Of a stretch of 64,000 bases of DNA, positions 9,047 to 17,414 are shown in pieces; position 1 is the stretch's first letter; the number at the start of each line of letters is the position of its first letter. The stretch lies in NCBI GenBank assembly GCA_026706395.1, contig JAPOYU010000134.1, positions 1-64,000 on the forward strand. Reading direction: 5' to 3'. Made by a program: the position numbers and the translations under genes. This DNA comes from Chloroflexota bacterium (lineage in GTDB: Bacteria; Chloroflexota; Anaerolineae; Aggregatilineales; Phototrophicaceae). The notes beneath the pieces were generated by a model. That model had not been told where the DNA came from and did no database searches. It was given only the letters and a program-made list of their open reading frames with translations.

Positions 9047-11557
9047 ATGTCCAGCAACCGCTTACTGCGCATTTTCTTCATCAGTCTGTTATTGCTGTCC
9101 ACCTTCGGGGCGCTGGCCATCGGCGAAAAAGAAGAAGACGATGCGCCCGCCGCTTTCAACGCCAACCCGGGTTCAGCGCCCATCATCAATAACGAAGGCG
9201 GTCCGGCCGTCATTACCGGCGAGCTTAACTACACCAATGCCCTCTTCACCAGTGGCGTTGACGAACCGCTGGTCATCCTGGAAGATCAAGCCGGCTTTAT
9301 CGATCGAAATGAGTACTTCATCTTCCCCCTGGATTCCCAAGTTCTCGGCCAGATTACTTCGGACTTCTTCACATCGCCCTTTTCGTACAGCCTTGCTCTG
9401 CCGCTTGAACCGGCTGGAAGCCTGCGCGATGTTGACAACGACGGTGAAGAAGACAGTGGGCTAATGGTCTTCGCTATTGCCTACTGGACGAACCTGTTCG
9501 GTGACTTGCGGCTGCAAAAATGCGATATGTACGGTGGCGGCTGGTCAACCAGCTACGCCTCCACCCGCGCCAGCAGCGACCCGGCAACCCGCCTCGAAAT
9601 CATCGGCGGCAAGTTCATCATTTACGCGCCAGAGGCCGGGCAGGGCTTCCCCAATGGCTTCGGCGAAGATGGCCTCCTCTTTACTGCGGATGACCCCATC
9701 GTCACTGTGCCCCAGGGCTATTCCGTAGTCGATATGGACAGCGAGCCCTTCGCCTTCGATCGCTCCGCCCGCCCGGTCATTGATCTCAACGAGCCCGCAG
9801 AAGCCGCTCTTAACGACTTCTCCGCCTTTAGCTACAGTGAAGCCTTCAGGGCCATGGTTGATCTTTTCCGCCGAGAATACGCCTACACAGAACTCTATGA
9901 ACTTGATTGGGATGCGCTGGAAGCGACCTACGCGTCCCGTTTTACCGAGGCGGAAGACGCCGAAGACGCAGAGGCCTATGCCCTCGCCATGCGCGACTTC
10001 ATTTGGGAAATCCCCGACGGCCATGTCGGCATGCCCCTTTCACATCTCAGTGAGCTCTTCCGCGAAGAGACCGACGGCGGCTTGGGCATTTCGCTTTCCG
10101 AGCTTGAGGACGGGCGCATCGTCGTCAGTTACCTGATCGATGGCAGCCCGGCCGCGAACGCCGGCATGCAGCTCGGCGCGGAAATCCTGGCCTGGGATGG
10201 CGGCAGCGTCCAGGAAGCCATGGACCGCGAATTCGTCTGGGCGCACCAGGCGCTCAGCACCGAACACACCTTGCGCTTGCAGCAGCTTCGCTACATCACC
10301 CGCTTCGCTCTCGGCGCCGATGTCGAGATCACTTTCCGCAATCCAGAGGGCGACGAAGACCAGTCGGTCACACTTACAACGATCGGCGAACGCGCCAGCT
10401 TCAACCATTCGTCCTTCTTCGCCGGCATTGAAGGCTGGGAATTGCCGCTCGAGTACGAGATTCTGCCCAGCGGCTACGGCTACGTCACTATCTATTCTTT
10501 CAGCGATAATGAACGTCTCACCATCGAGCTTTGGGAGCGCATGATCGAAACGTTCAATGACGAAGGCGTCCCCGGCATCATCATCGATATGCGCCAAAAC
10601 GGCGGCGGCAGCGGCTACCTTGCCGATCAACTCGGCGCCTACTTCTTCAACGAAGAGCATATCCTCGGTTACTCCAGTTCCTACAACGAAGCCGCGGGCG
10701 AGTTCTACCTCGATCCACGTTCCGAAGACCGCTTTTGCTTGCCCGACGACGTGGAGCATCCGCGTTACGCGGGAGAAATCGCGGTCATCATTGCGCCGGG
10801 CTGTTTCAGCGCCTGTGAGTTCTTCTCCTACAATCTCGCCATTGATGACCGCGCCGCCATCGTCGGCCACTATCCCACCGGCGGCTTGGGCGGCGCCGTC
10901 GATGACTTCCTCATGCCGGAAGATATGTCCATCCGCTTCACCGTCACCCGGGCGCTGGACGCCGACTATAATATCCACATCGAAGCCCAAGGCGTCGCGC
11001 CGACCCTGCGTGTGCCCGTCACCATGGAAAGCCTGACGAGCGAAGGCGACCCGCTGCTGGAAGCGGCTGAGGAACACCTGACCGGTGTCATCCTCGGCGA
11101 GCTCATCGACGGCGGCGAATTGTCGCTCGGCATCGGCAGCACCGAAATCCAAGCTAATGGAACAGTCGGGCCCGATCAGCGCATCCGCTATCGCGTCACC
11201 CTGCCCGCCAACCGAACCGTCAGCGTATACCTTAGCGGCTCGGACGAGACTGTAGATACCGTGCTCGGCATATACGATCGGGAAGGCAAGCAGCTCCTGG
11301 CCGAAAACGACGATGCCGATGAGGACAGCCGCAGCTCCGCCTTGACAGACCTGGCAATCGGCGCAAACGCCGGCGTCTTTGTTTTCGAGGTACGCATCAA
11401 AGACATCAGCGAAGTTCAGTCCTTCACCATCGAGGTTGTCGGCGTCGATCCTGAAGACGACGCTGATTCAGAAGAGGAAGCGTCGGCCTCCGCTGAAGAC
11501 GCGGATGAAGCAGACGAAGAAGATGCCGCAGCAGGGGAGGACTCTGAAGACGAGTAA
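9047..11557 (+). CDS. secreted S41 (C-terminal processing) family peptidase with PDZ and PPC-like domains
   Basis: An 836-residue serine peptidase. ATG 9047 is preceded by GGAGAA and gives a signal peptide (hydrophobic residues about 5-25). A Ca-binding-type DVDNDGEED stretch lies near residue 130. A PDZ domain follows at about 345-410 (GLGISLSELEDG), then the S41 core: DMRQNGGGSGY near 514 and the nucleophile loop GCFSACEFF near 585 with the catalytic serine. About residues 700-800 form a pre-peptidase C-terminal-like beta domain (DTVLGIYD, LLAENDDADED). The last 35 residues are a run of Asp, Glu, Ala and Ser, an unusual acidic tail. S41 enzymes trim the C-termini of exported proteins. The PPC-like domain suggests an extracellular role. 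Monocistronic and convergent with the PaaK-like gene. Confidence 0.88.
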   Translation: MSSNRLLRIFFISLLLLSTFGALAIGEKEEDDAPAAFNANPGSAPIINNEGGPAVITGELNYTNALFTSGVDEPLVILEDQAGFIDRNEYFIFPLDSQVLGQITSDFFTSPFSYSLALPLEPAGSLRDVDNDGEEDSGLMVFAIAYWTNLFGDLRLQKCDMYGGGWSTSYASTRASSDPATRLEIIGGKFIIYAPEAGQGFPNGFGEDGLLFTADDPIVTVPQGYSVVDMDSEPFAFDRSARPVIDLNEPAEAALNDFSAFSYSEAFRAMVDLFRREYAYTELYELDWDALEATYASRFTEAEDAEDAEAYALAMRDFIWEIPDGHVGMPLSHLSELFREETDGGLGISLSELEDGRIVVSYLIDGSPAANAGMQLGAEILAWDGGSVQEAMDREFVWAHQALSTEHTLRLQQLRYITRFALGADVEITFRNPEGDEDQSVTLTTIGERASFNHSSFFAGIEGWELPLEYEILPSGYGYVTIYSFSDNERLTIELWERMIETFNDEGVPGIIIDMRQNGGGSGYLADQLGAYFFNEEHILGYSSSYNEAAGEFYLDPRSEDRFCLPDDVEHPRYAGEIAVIIAPGCFSACEFFSYNLAIDDRAAIVGHYPTGGLGGAVDDFLMPEDMSIRFTVTRALDADYNIHIEAQGVAPTLRVPVTMESLTSEGDPLLEAAEEHLTGVILGELIDGGELSLGIGSTEIQANGTVGPDQRIRYRVTLPANRTVSVYLSGSDETVDTVLGIYDREGKQLLAENDDADEDSRSSALTDLAIGANAGVFVFEVRIKDISEVQSFTIEVVGVDPEDDADSEEEASASAEDADEADEEDAAAGEDSEDE

Positions 11558-11617
11558 ACGCATTCGCCATGTTCCGGGGCGATGCCTGTGTCGCTCTCTC
11601 GCGCCATCTCCAAATAT

Positions 11618-12826
11618 CTAGTCCCACTCTCGTTCGTCGACGATCTTCCGCGCATTCGGGTCGATGCTGCTGGCGGGCACGATATTCACCGTGTCGATGC
11701 GCAAGCGCACCGCCTGCTGCGCCAAGGCGCTCAGCTTCTCGCCGATGCCCTCAGCCGACTCGCCTTCGTTCAGCGCCACATTCACCGTCACCACATCGCG
11801 ATTTTCGGGCCGTGTGATGACCACCTGAATGTCTTTGATCTCCGGGAACTGCATGACCGCATAAGCCAGCTGATTGGGATGCAGGAACATCCCCCGCACC
11901 TTGATCGCATCGCCGCTGCGCCCGAAAAGCCCGAGCAATTGCTGGCCTTCACATGGGGGAGCCGGCTGGGGCGCCAATGCGCCCAGGTCGCCCGTGCCGA
12001 AGCGAATCAGCGGGTAGGCTTTGTTTAGCGTCGTCGCTACGATTTCGCCTGTTTCGCCGTCCGGCAAAGGCACGCCCGTCTCCGGGTCGCAGATCTGCAA
12101 ATACACGCTCGGCATGATGCAAAAGCTCTGGACGCCATCACGCGTATAACCGATGAATCCCAAATCGGCCGTGCCATAGGCCGAAGTCGTCTTCATGCCA
12201 TATTCGCCTTCGAAGCGCTCGCGCTGGCTCGGCGTATAGGGCTCGGCCGAAAACAGCGCCTTCTTCAGCGGTACGCCGCCGGCGCCCATGCCCATCTCCG
12301 CCGCCTTGTCCAAAAGCGTCATCAGGTAGCTGGGCTGGCCGACGAAGCCGGTCGCCCCCAAGGCCATCATCATCATGATCTGCAGTTCGGTATTGCCGGG
12401 ACCGGTCGGGATCACCGTGGCGCCACAAGCGCGGATCGCCTCGTCCAGCAAGATCCCGGCCGGCGTCAAGTGGTACATGAAAGTATTGAGGACGCGGTCG
12501 CCCCGTCCAATGCCGATATAGTGGAAAGGCGCCAGTTGCGCTTCCGGGTCTGCGGGCGGCGGCTGCGGATCATAAATCGGGCCGGGCGAAATATATATCC
12601 GCGGCAAATCGGCCGGATCAATCGTCAGGAAACCGCCAAATGGCGGATTCTCCCGATGGATCTCCACCAGCGCGTCCTTGCTCAACACGGGTATCCTGGC
12701 GAGATCTCCCGCGCCTTGTATCGCCTCCGGCGCGACCCCCGCCTCATCCAGCAGTCGGCGTATCGCCGGCGCGTTCTCGTAGGCATAGGCCACCAAGTCT
12801 CGAATCCGCCTGTCTGTATCAGCCAT
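11618..12826 (-). CDS. PaaK-like acyl-CoA ligase (phenylacetate-CoA ligase family)
   Basis: A 402-residue AMP-forming ligase resembling PaaK, slightly shorter than the usual 430-440. Such enzymes activate aryl or related carboxylates to CoA thioesters. Visible motifs: GPGNTELQIM, AYGTADLGFIGY (adenylate-binding), FGTGDLG, FGRSGDAIKVRGMF hinge and a C-terminal DPNARKIVDERE with a lysine. The usual SSGTTG P-loop near residue 90 reads ISPGPIYDP, a marked departure. The start at 12826 has GGAGA upstream; the longer open frame adds a non-conserved leader. It lies downstream of livF on the same strand after a 518-base gap and probably belongs functionally to the liv-type operon; substrate not known. 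Confidence 0.8.
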   Translation of the reverse strand: MADTDRRIRDLVAYAYENAPAIRRLLDEAGVAPEAIQGAGDLARIPVLSKDALVEIHRENPPFGGFLTIDPADLPRIYISPGPIYDPQPPPADPEAQLAPFHYIGIGRGDRVLNTFMYHLTPAGILLDEAIRACGATVIPTGPGNTELQIMMMMALGATGFVGQPSYLMTLLDKAAEMGMGAGGVPLKKALFSAEPYTPSQRERFEGEYGMKTTSAYGTADLGFIGYTRDGVQSFCIMPSVYLQICDPETGVPLPDGETGEIVATTLNKAYPLIRFGTGDLGALAPQPAPPCEGQQLLGLFGRSGDAIKVRGMFLHPNQLAYAVMQFPEIKDIQVVITRPENRDVVTVNVALNEGESAEGIGEKLSALAQQAVRLRIDTVNIVPASSIDPNARKIVDEREWD

Positions 12827-12961
12827 GCTTCGTCTCCATGTGATAATTCTTATGATAGGACGGCGCAATTTTTCGCCTCCCAAGGTTTTCCCTTGGTGAG
12901 CCCCGAAGGCTGAAGCGCAGTGTTGGCGCGGCGTAGAGAGCGGATTGGTCAAACGGACGGG

Positions 12962-12985
12962 TTATCGATAAATGACTATCGATAG
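12962..12985. promoter_or_regulatory. paired palindromes, possible operator
   Basis: TTATCGATAA (12962-12971) and CTATCGATAG (12976-12985) are each perfect ten-base palindromes with centres 14 bases apart, sharing the core TATCGATA. They lie upstream of the PaaK-like gene. A dimeric regulator binding two sites is a possible reading; no regulator is identified. Confidence 0.3.
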
Positions 12986-13093
12986 CGGGAAACTTTTTTT
13001 CTATCACAAAAGCGGGGTTTATTGATAATTCTTGGCAGCGCGTTGTCGCCAGCCCGCAGGCGCCGATATGATGGCCAGGGAAAAAACTTTTTT

Positions 13094-13117
13094 TGGCCAT
13101 CTGGCCATCTGGCCATC
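13094..13117. repeat. short tandem repeat, three 8-base units
   Basis: The unit TGGCCATC is repeated three times without change. Non-coding; likely a slippage product. Confidence 0.8.
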
Positions 13118-13344
13118 TGACGGATGCAGACGGTGGGGCGGAGGGCCGATCTTGGTCGGAATGTAATGTAGTCATGGTATCAGGATAGCAGGTTTCGACG
13201 ATGAATAGGCGAACAAATGTTTAGGAATAGGTTTACTTTTACCAACAAAGGCGCTGAGGGCAGCGAGTAAGGGGTTTGAGGACGACCCACCAGCTCACCC
13301 CTACGAATTCCATTTTGGATGGAGAAGAAACGGGTGATGCGACG

Positions 13345-14181
13345 CTAGCCCAGCCAGCGCTTGCGCCGTTTGTAGTGCTTCACCTCGCGATAATTCTTGC
13401 GTCCGCCGGCCTGGTTCAAGCCCAGATAAAACTCTTTGATATCTTCATTCTGCCGCATCTGTTCGGCGGGCCCGTCCAGCACGATCCGCCCGTTCTCCAT
13501 CACGTAGGCGTAGTCCGCCAGTTCCAACGCGGCGCGGGCATTCTGCTCCACAATCAAGACGGACACGCCCTCCTGACGATTGATCTCGTGGATGATCTCG
13601 AAAATCTGATGAACCAGAAGCGGCGCCAAACCCAGCGATGGCTCGTCGAGCATCAGCAGCTGCGGATGCGCCATCATCGCCCGGCCGATGACTAACATCT
13701 GGCCTTCGCCGCCCGACAAGTATCCGCTGACCCGTTTCGACAGTTTGGCCAGTGCCGGAAAATAATGATACACGCGCTCCAGGTCGTCGCGGATATGCCG
13801 GCCGCCTTGATAGACCATGCCGCCGACGCGCAGGTTCTCTTCCACGGTCAAATGGCGGAAGAGCAGCCGCCCCTCAATCACCTGCACCAGCCCCGTGCGC
13901 ACGACGTCCTCGGCGCTCAAGCCATCCAGCCGCTCCTCGCCCCAAACGATCTGGCCGCGCGTCACCTCGCCCAATTCCGCCTTGAGCAAGCCGCTTATGG
14001 CCTTGAGCGTGGTGGACTTGCCCGCGCCGTTCGGTCCCAGCAGCGAAACCACTTTTCCCGGCGCCACCTCCAGAGTGATGCCGCGCAGCACCAAAATGAC
14101 GCTGTTATAGACCACCTCGACATTGTTGACTGACAATGTCTTGGTGGTGGTCAGTTCTTGATGTCTTTCCGCGACAGTCAT
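13345..14181 (-). CDS. livF: liv-type ABC transporter ATP-binding protein LivF
   Basis: A 278-residue ATPase of the branched-chain amino acid (HAAT) importer class. It shows Walker A GPNGAGKST (about residue 50), the signature YLSGGEGQMLVIGRAM (usually SGGEQQ, here with G), Walker B LLMLDEPSLGLAP and the switch histidine region reading VLIVEQNARAAL, where glutamine takes the usual histidine place as is normal for LivF. The C-terminus has a basic extension of about 20 residues (KHYKRRKRW). It is encoded after livK in the same direction but across a 311-base gap filled with repeats, so it may have its own promoter. It should pair with LivG under the LivH/LivM pore. Confidence 0.9.
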   Translation of the reverse strand: MTVAERHQELTTTKTLSVNNVEVVYNSVILVLRGITLEVAPGKVVSLLGPNGAGKSTTLKAISGLLKAELGEVTRGQIVWGEERLDGLSAEDVVRTGLVQVIEGRLLFRHLTVEENLRVGGMVYQGGRHIRDDLERVYHYFPALAKLSKRVSGYLSGGEGQMLVIGRAMMAHPQLLMLDEPSLGLAPLLVHQIFEIIHEINRQEGVSVLIVEQNARAALELADYAYVMENGRIVLDGPAEQMRQNEDIKEFYLGLNQAGGRKNYREVKHYKRRKRWLG

Positions 14182-14192
14182 GGCATATTTTC

Positions 14193-14213
14193 GGGCGACC
14201 CGGTGGGTCGCCC
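14193..14213. repeat. inverted repeat of the CCCCTACA-ending element
   Basis: GGGCGACCC (14193-14201) and GGGTCGCCC (14205-14213) pair perfectly around a three-base loop and are followed by CCTACA. Related copies: 14404-14430, 18636-18661, weak ones at 13275-13303 and 31603-31622. Confidence 0.7.
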
Positions 14214-14257
14214 CTACACAATTTTGCGTTTATGCGGGCAGCTTACCCCATCCCCGG

Positions 14258-14283
14258 CCCCTCCCCGACGAGTCAGGGAGGGG
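14258..14283. repeat. CCCCTCCC/GGGAGGGG intergenic hairpin
   Basis: Arms 14258-14265 and 14276-14283 are perfectly complementary with a ten-base loop. A similar CCCTCCC/GGGAGGG hairpin occurs at 63244-63267, so this is probably a dispersed element which may also act as a transcription stop. Confidence 0.65.
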
Positions 14284-14403
14284 AGTAAAACGCTCGCCGA
14301 GGCAGCATTCAGTCAACTTCCAGCCCTTTGCAATCGGCAAGGTATTTTGCGTGGGCGGCGGCTTTGCCGCGCGTGTGTCTACATTTTCTCCAACCGAGAG
14401 ATA

Positions 14404-14430
14404 CCTGTAGGGGCCAGCCAGCGGCTGACC
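14404..14430. repeat. imperfect CCCCTACA-type inverted repeat (minus orientation)
   Basis: Read on the minus strand the element runs GGTCAGCC, short loop, GGCTGGCC and ends CCCCTACA. It is the same architecture as 14193-14218 with a changed stem sequence. Confidence 0.55.
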
Positions 14431-14492
14431 CGTTATCAAAGTATCCTGATATCCCAAGAAGATTCGCTTCCCAGACTTTGTGTAGAGGGCAG

Positions 14493-15872
14493 CTAGCCGG
14501 ACTGACCCCTTAGCTGCGGCACCGGCATGAAGTCGGTCAAGGGCACCACAATCGGCACAAACATCTTGCCGGCCGGTCCATCCACCAGCAGGGCGTCGGC
14601 TGGGCCAGTAGCCGCGCCGGACATGTCAGCGTTTGCGTACTTCATCACAGCGATACGATTCATAGTGCCGTCGCGCATGCCTTCGGCAAACACTTGCTGG
14701 TATAGTCCGCCCAGAATCGCATAGTCCATACTTTCCGCCGTCTCGCGGATGTCGCGGCCGGTGACCGCGCTCAGGCTGCCGACCCGGTTGATCGTCCGGA
14801 TGTAGGTCTCAATGATGGAATCAACCACGCCCCAGGACAGCAAATAGGCGATGTTCTGTTCGGTGGGACCGCGTTCGTTTATTGTGAACTGCTGATAAAC
14901 GAACTGTACCGCCGGGTGACCCAGTTCCGTCCACCAAAGGAAGGGCATCGAGCCAAACATGCCATCCACCGACGGCAGGCCGTTGGGCTTCAATACGCGC
15001 TGCCCGAGCAAGCCGACAGTGGTATCCATCACCCAGTTGACGCCGGCCAGCTTGATGTCTTCTTCCATGCCCAGGTCCACCAGCGTACCGGCGATCAGCG
15101 CCGGACCTGTCGCCAGCGAATTCGTATACAAAATGTTGGCGCCGCCATCGATGGCGTTTTGCACCTGCGTCAGAATATCGGTATCGGTCGGCAGGAAGAA
15201 TTGCGGTTCCGCCAGCACCTCAACGCCGAGACCGCCGCAGTATTCCCGCGCGGCCGGCTCCGTGCCCGCCCGTCCAAAGGCGTTCGGCCAGGTGACGAAG
15301 GCGATAACCGGATCGGGGAAGAGCGCCGGGCTGGCGGCGACAAACTGACAGAAGAAGCCGAACTGATTGATGTAGAGCGGATTGCCGGCGTAGAGCCAAC
15401 CGGGCGTCATGCCGTCTTCGCCGTAGAGGCTCTCGATCGAGCCGGCCGAAATGTACGAGACGATCTCGTCTTCCGCCAATTGTTCGCGCAGCAATTCGCC
15501 ATCATCGGAACTATAGAGCAGCAGGAGATCGAGCTCGTCGCGGTAAGCGCTGGTGAAGCGGTCGTATGCGCTCTGCGCCGCTTCTCGGCTGCCGCCGGTA
15601 TCTTCATAGATCTGCCCCAACTCCGCGCCACAGACGCCACCGCGGCCGTTCCAGTAATTCACCGCGTCGGTCACCGCGGAGACCACGGGTTGAGTGATGA
15701 AGGCATAGGGTCCGCTCAGGTCGCCGAAATGAAAGATGTTGATGGTCTCGCCGGTCAGATCCACTTCGCACTCCGTCAACTCCGCGGGATAGTCCATCAT
15801 CTCCTGCGCCAGGCTCGGCAAGGCAGCGCCAGCCACCAGCAGAAGAATTAGCAGGATACAAAGCCTTTTCAT
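14493..15872 (-). CDS. livK: liv-type substrate-binding protein
   Basis: A 459-residue exported solute-binding protein of the type 1 periplasmic-binding fold. Residues 1-22 are a clean signal peptide ending SLAQ-E with no lipobox cysteine, so it is secreted rather than a lipoprotein. The first strand region (INIFHFGDLSGPYAF) and the following AVTDAVNYWN and GAELGQIYEDTGG match Leu/Ile/Val-binding proteins, while NSLATGPALIAGTL marks the hinge region. It is longer than typical LivK (about 350-400). It follows livM by about 95 bases in the same operon. With acyl-CoA ligases as neighbours, its ligand may be an organic or aromatic acid rather than an amino acid; that is inference. Confidence 0.85.
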   Translation of the reverse strand: MKRLCILLILLLVAGAALPSLAQEMMDYPAELTECEVDLTGETINIFHFGDLSGPYAFITQPVVSAVTDAVNYWNGRGGVCGAELGQIYEDTGGSREAAQSAYDRFTSAYRDELDLLLLYSSDDGELLREQLAEDEIVSYISAGSIESLYGEDGMTPGWLYAGNPLYINQFGFFCQFVAASPALFPDPVIAFVTWPNAFGRAGTEPAAREYCGGLGVEVLAEPQFFLPTDTDILTQVQNAIDGGANILYTNSLATGPALIAGTLVDLGMEEDIKLAGVNWVMDTTVGLLGQRVLKPNGLPSVDGMFGSMPFLWWTELGHPAVQFVYQQFTINERGPTEQNIAYLLSWGVVDSIIETYIRTINRVGSLSAVTGRDIRETAESMDYAILGGLYQQVFAEGMRDGTMNRIAVMKYANADMSGAATGPADALLVDGPAGKMFVPIVVPLTDFMPVPQLRGQSG

Positions 15873-15967
15873 GATATTACGCTCCTTTGTCCAATCACCG
15901 CCGCTCGTGTCGAGAAACGAGTCAGTTTTGCTTAACCTAGCTTAAGACAAAGCACATTATTAAGCAA

Positions 15968-17389
15968 CTAGTAGGAATAGGGACGCAGCTTCCAGGCGGC
16001 CTTGAATACCTCCCAGCGGTGGGCGATGCCGCGCGGCTCCAGCACTAGGAACACGATCAGCGCGCCGCCAAATACGATCGGATTGATTGCGCTGGTTATG
16101 TTGATCGCATCAACAAATGGGAAGAGCTGCGGCAAGATATCGGATAACCAGGGCCTCAACGTCGGGATTAGAGCCTCTTGCAAGGCGCGAATGAATGTCA
16201 CGCCGAACATCGCTCCCAGCGGGAAGCCGGCGCCGCCGATGATCAGCATCGCCAGCATCTCTATCGATGTGTCCAGTTCAAAAGCGTTCAGCGACAAGCT
16301 GTTGCGCTCATAAGCCAGCAGGCAGCCGGCGATACCGGCATAGACCGCGCTCAAAAAGAAGGCGCGTAGCTTATAGCCGAAGACATTGATGCCGAGCAGT
16401 TCAGCCGCCAGGTCGTTATCGCGCACCGAGATAAAGGCGCGGCCGGTTCGCGTGCGGATGATATTCCGCGCCAGGAACATCAATAGCACCGCCAGCGGCA
16501 CGATGATGTAATACATCGCGGTATCGGTGGCGAAGCTCAATGCTTTGCTGCGCCGGACCACCGCCCTAAACGTTCCAGTATTGTCATCCGTGTCGATCTC
16601 GACTCGATATTCACCGGCCTTGGTGGCAATGTAGGAATACCCTGTGATGCGGTCTTCCGCATCTCTCATGAAAGTCATATTGATATCGCCCGCCGGTACC
16701 GAGTCACCTGCTGGATTCCGCAACGCGATATAAGGACTATTGCCGGTGCGATCCCGTATTTCGACCGTGATCACATCGACAAAGTAGGCATCGCCTGCCT
16801 GATATCTGATAAAACCGGCGATGTCCTGCTCTTCTTCGGCATAGGGCGCAAAGGGACCGATCATGGGCGCTGGCACGTTCAAGGGGCGGGTGCCGCCGGT
16901 CAAGTCTTCCATGGGATAACGCAGGACCCAGGGGATGATGAACTGCGCCGCCAGGGTCGCCATGGCCAGATAGAAGCCCTTGACGCGCAATGACGGCAAG
17001 CCGAAGAGCAAGCCTACCAATCCCGTCAGCAAAGCGCTGGCCGGCAGCGCCGTCCAAAAGCTGAAGCCCAGCTCCCGCGCCAATATCGCCGAGCCATAAG
17101 CGCCGATCGCCATGAAGGCGGCGTGGCCCAGCGAAATCTGCCCGGTATAGCCGACGAGAATATTCAAGCCTTGCACCGCGATTACGAAGATCGAAATCCG
17201 CGCGATCAAGCCGATGTACTGATCGCTGATCCAGCCCAGGCCGAGCGGACCTGATACCGATAGCAGCGGCGCCAGCAGCAAGGCAAGAAAAGCCAGATTC
17301 TTCCAGAGCTTGTCGCGCCCGGTGCGGTCGATGGACATATCCTCTTCGTATGTCGTATCGAAGACGCCCGCCGGATGTATATTCGCCAT
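15968..17389 (-). CDS. livM: liv-type permease LivM with an inserted soluble domain
   Basis: A 473-residue membrane permease; LivM is usually 300-360. The core motifs are present: GLNILVGYTGQISLGHAAFMAIGAY (residues about 74-98, within it the GYTGQISLGH box), LRVKGFYLAMATLA and, after the insertion, GRAFISVRDNDLAAELLGI and IIGGAGFPLGAMFG. Between LTGGTRPLNVPAP and the next membrane segment, residues about 176-290 form an extra polar domain (ITVEIRDRTG, GDSVPAGDINM, ATKAGEYRVEIDTDDNTG) with beta-sandwich character like PPC or Ig-like domains. It would lie on the outer face, where it could contact the binding protein. Neighbour livH is upstream by 25 bases. Confidence 0.88.
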   Translation of the reverse strand: MANIHPAGVFDTTYEEDMSIDRTGRDKLWKNLAFLALLLAPLLSVSGPLGLGWISDQYIGLIARISIFVIAVQGLNILVGYTGQISLGHAAFMAIGAYGSAILARELGFSFWTALPASALLTGLVGLLFGLPSLRVKGFYLAMATLAAQFIIPWVLRYPMEDLTGGTRPLNVPAPMIGPFAPYAEEEQDIAGFIRYQAGDAYFVDVITVEIRDRTGNSPYIALRNPAGDSVPAGDINMTFMRDAEDRITGYSYIATKAGEYRVEIDTDDNTGTFRAVVRRSKALSFATDTAMYYIIVPLAVLLMFLARNIIRTRTGRAFISVRDNDLAAELLGINVFGYKLRAFFLSAVYAGIAGCLLAYERNSLSLNAFELDTSIEMLAMLIIGGAGFPLGAMFGVTFIRALQEALIPTLRPWLSDILPQLFPFVDAINITSAINPIVFGGALIVFLVLEPRGIAHRWEVFKAAWKLRPYSY

Positions 17390-17414
17390 CGCCTCTCCTG
17401 TTTCCCCGCTTCCG

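Larger units (their letters stand above)
12827..13344. other. 518-base gap between livF and the PaaK-like gene
   Basis: No supported gene. It contains two ten-base palindromes (12962-12971, 12976-12985), a short hairpin CCAAGG-n5-CCTTGG (12880-12896), three copies of an 8-base repeat (13094-13117), a short A/T tract and a degenerate copy of the CCCCTAC-ending element (13275-13303). The gap may hold a promoter or operator for the PaaK-like gene, but no clear -35/-10 pair was found. Confidence 0.6.
14182..14492. other. 311-base gap between livK and livF filled with intergenic repeat elements
   Basis: Nothing coding is supported. It holds a perfect inverted repeat at 14193-14213, a CCCCTCCC/GGGAGGGG hairpin at 14258-14283 and an imperfect element at 14404-14430. 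All three resemble dispersed intergenic elements seen elsewhere in the window. Confidence 0.7.

Noticed and set aside
10040..11152. 370-residue minus-strand frame inside the S41 peptidase gene
   Set aside because: It is the mirror of a GC-rich coding region; the + frame has clear PDZ and S41 motifs and the minus frame has none.
13094..13117. CRISPR-like array
   Set aside because: Only three 8-base units with no spacers.
12819..13175. 118-residue minus-strand frame in the gap before the PaaK-like gene
   Set aside because: It includes the short tandem repeat and palindromes and shows no protein-like pattern.
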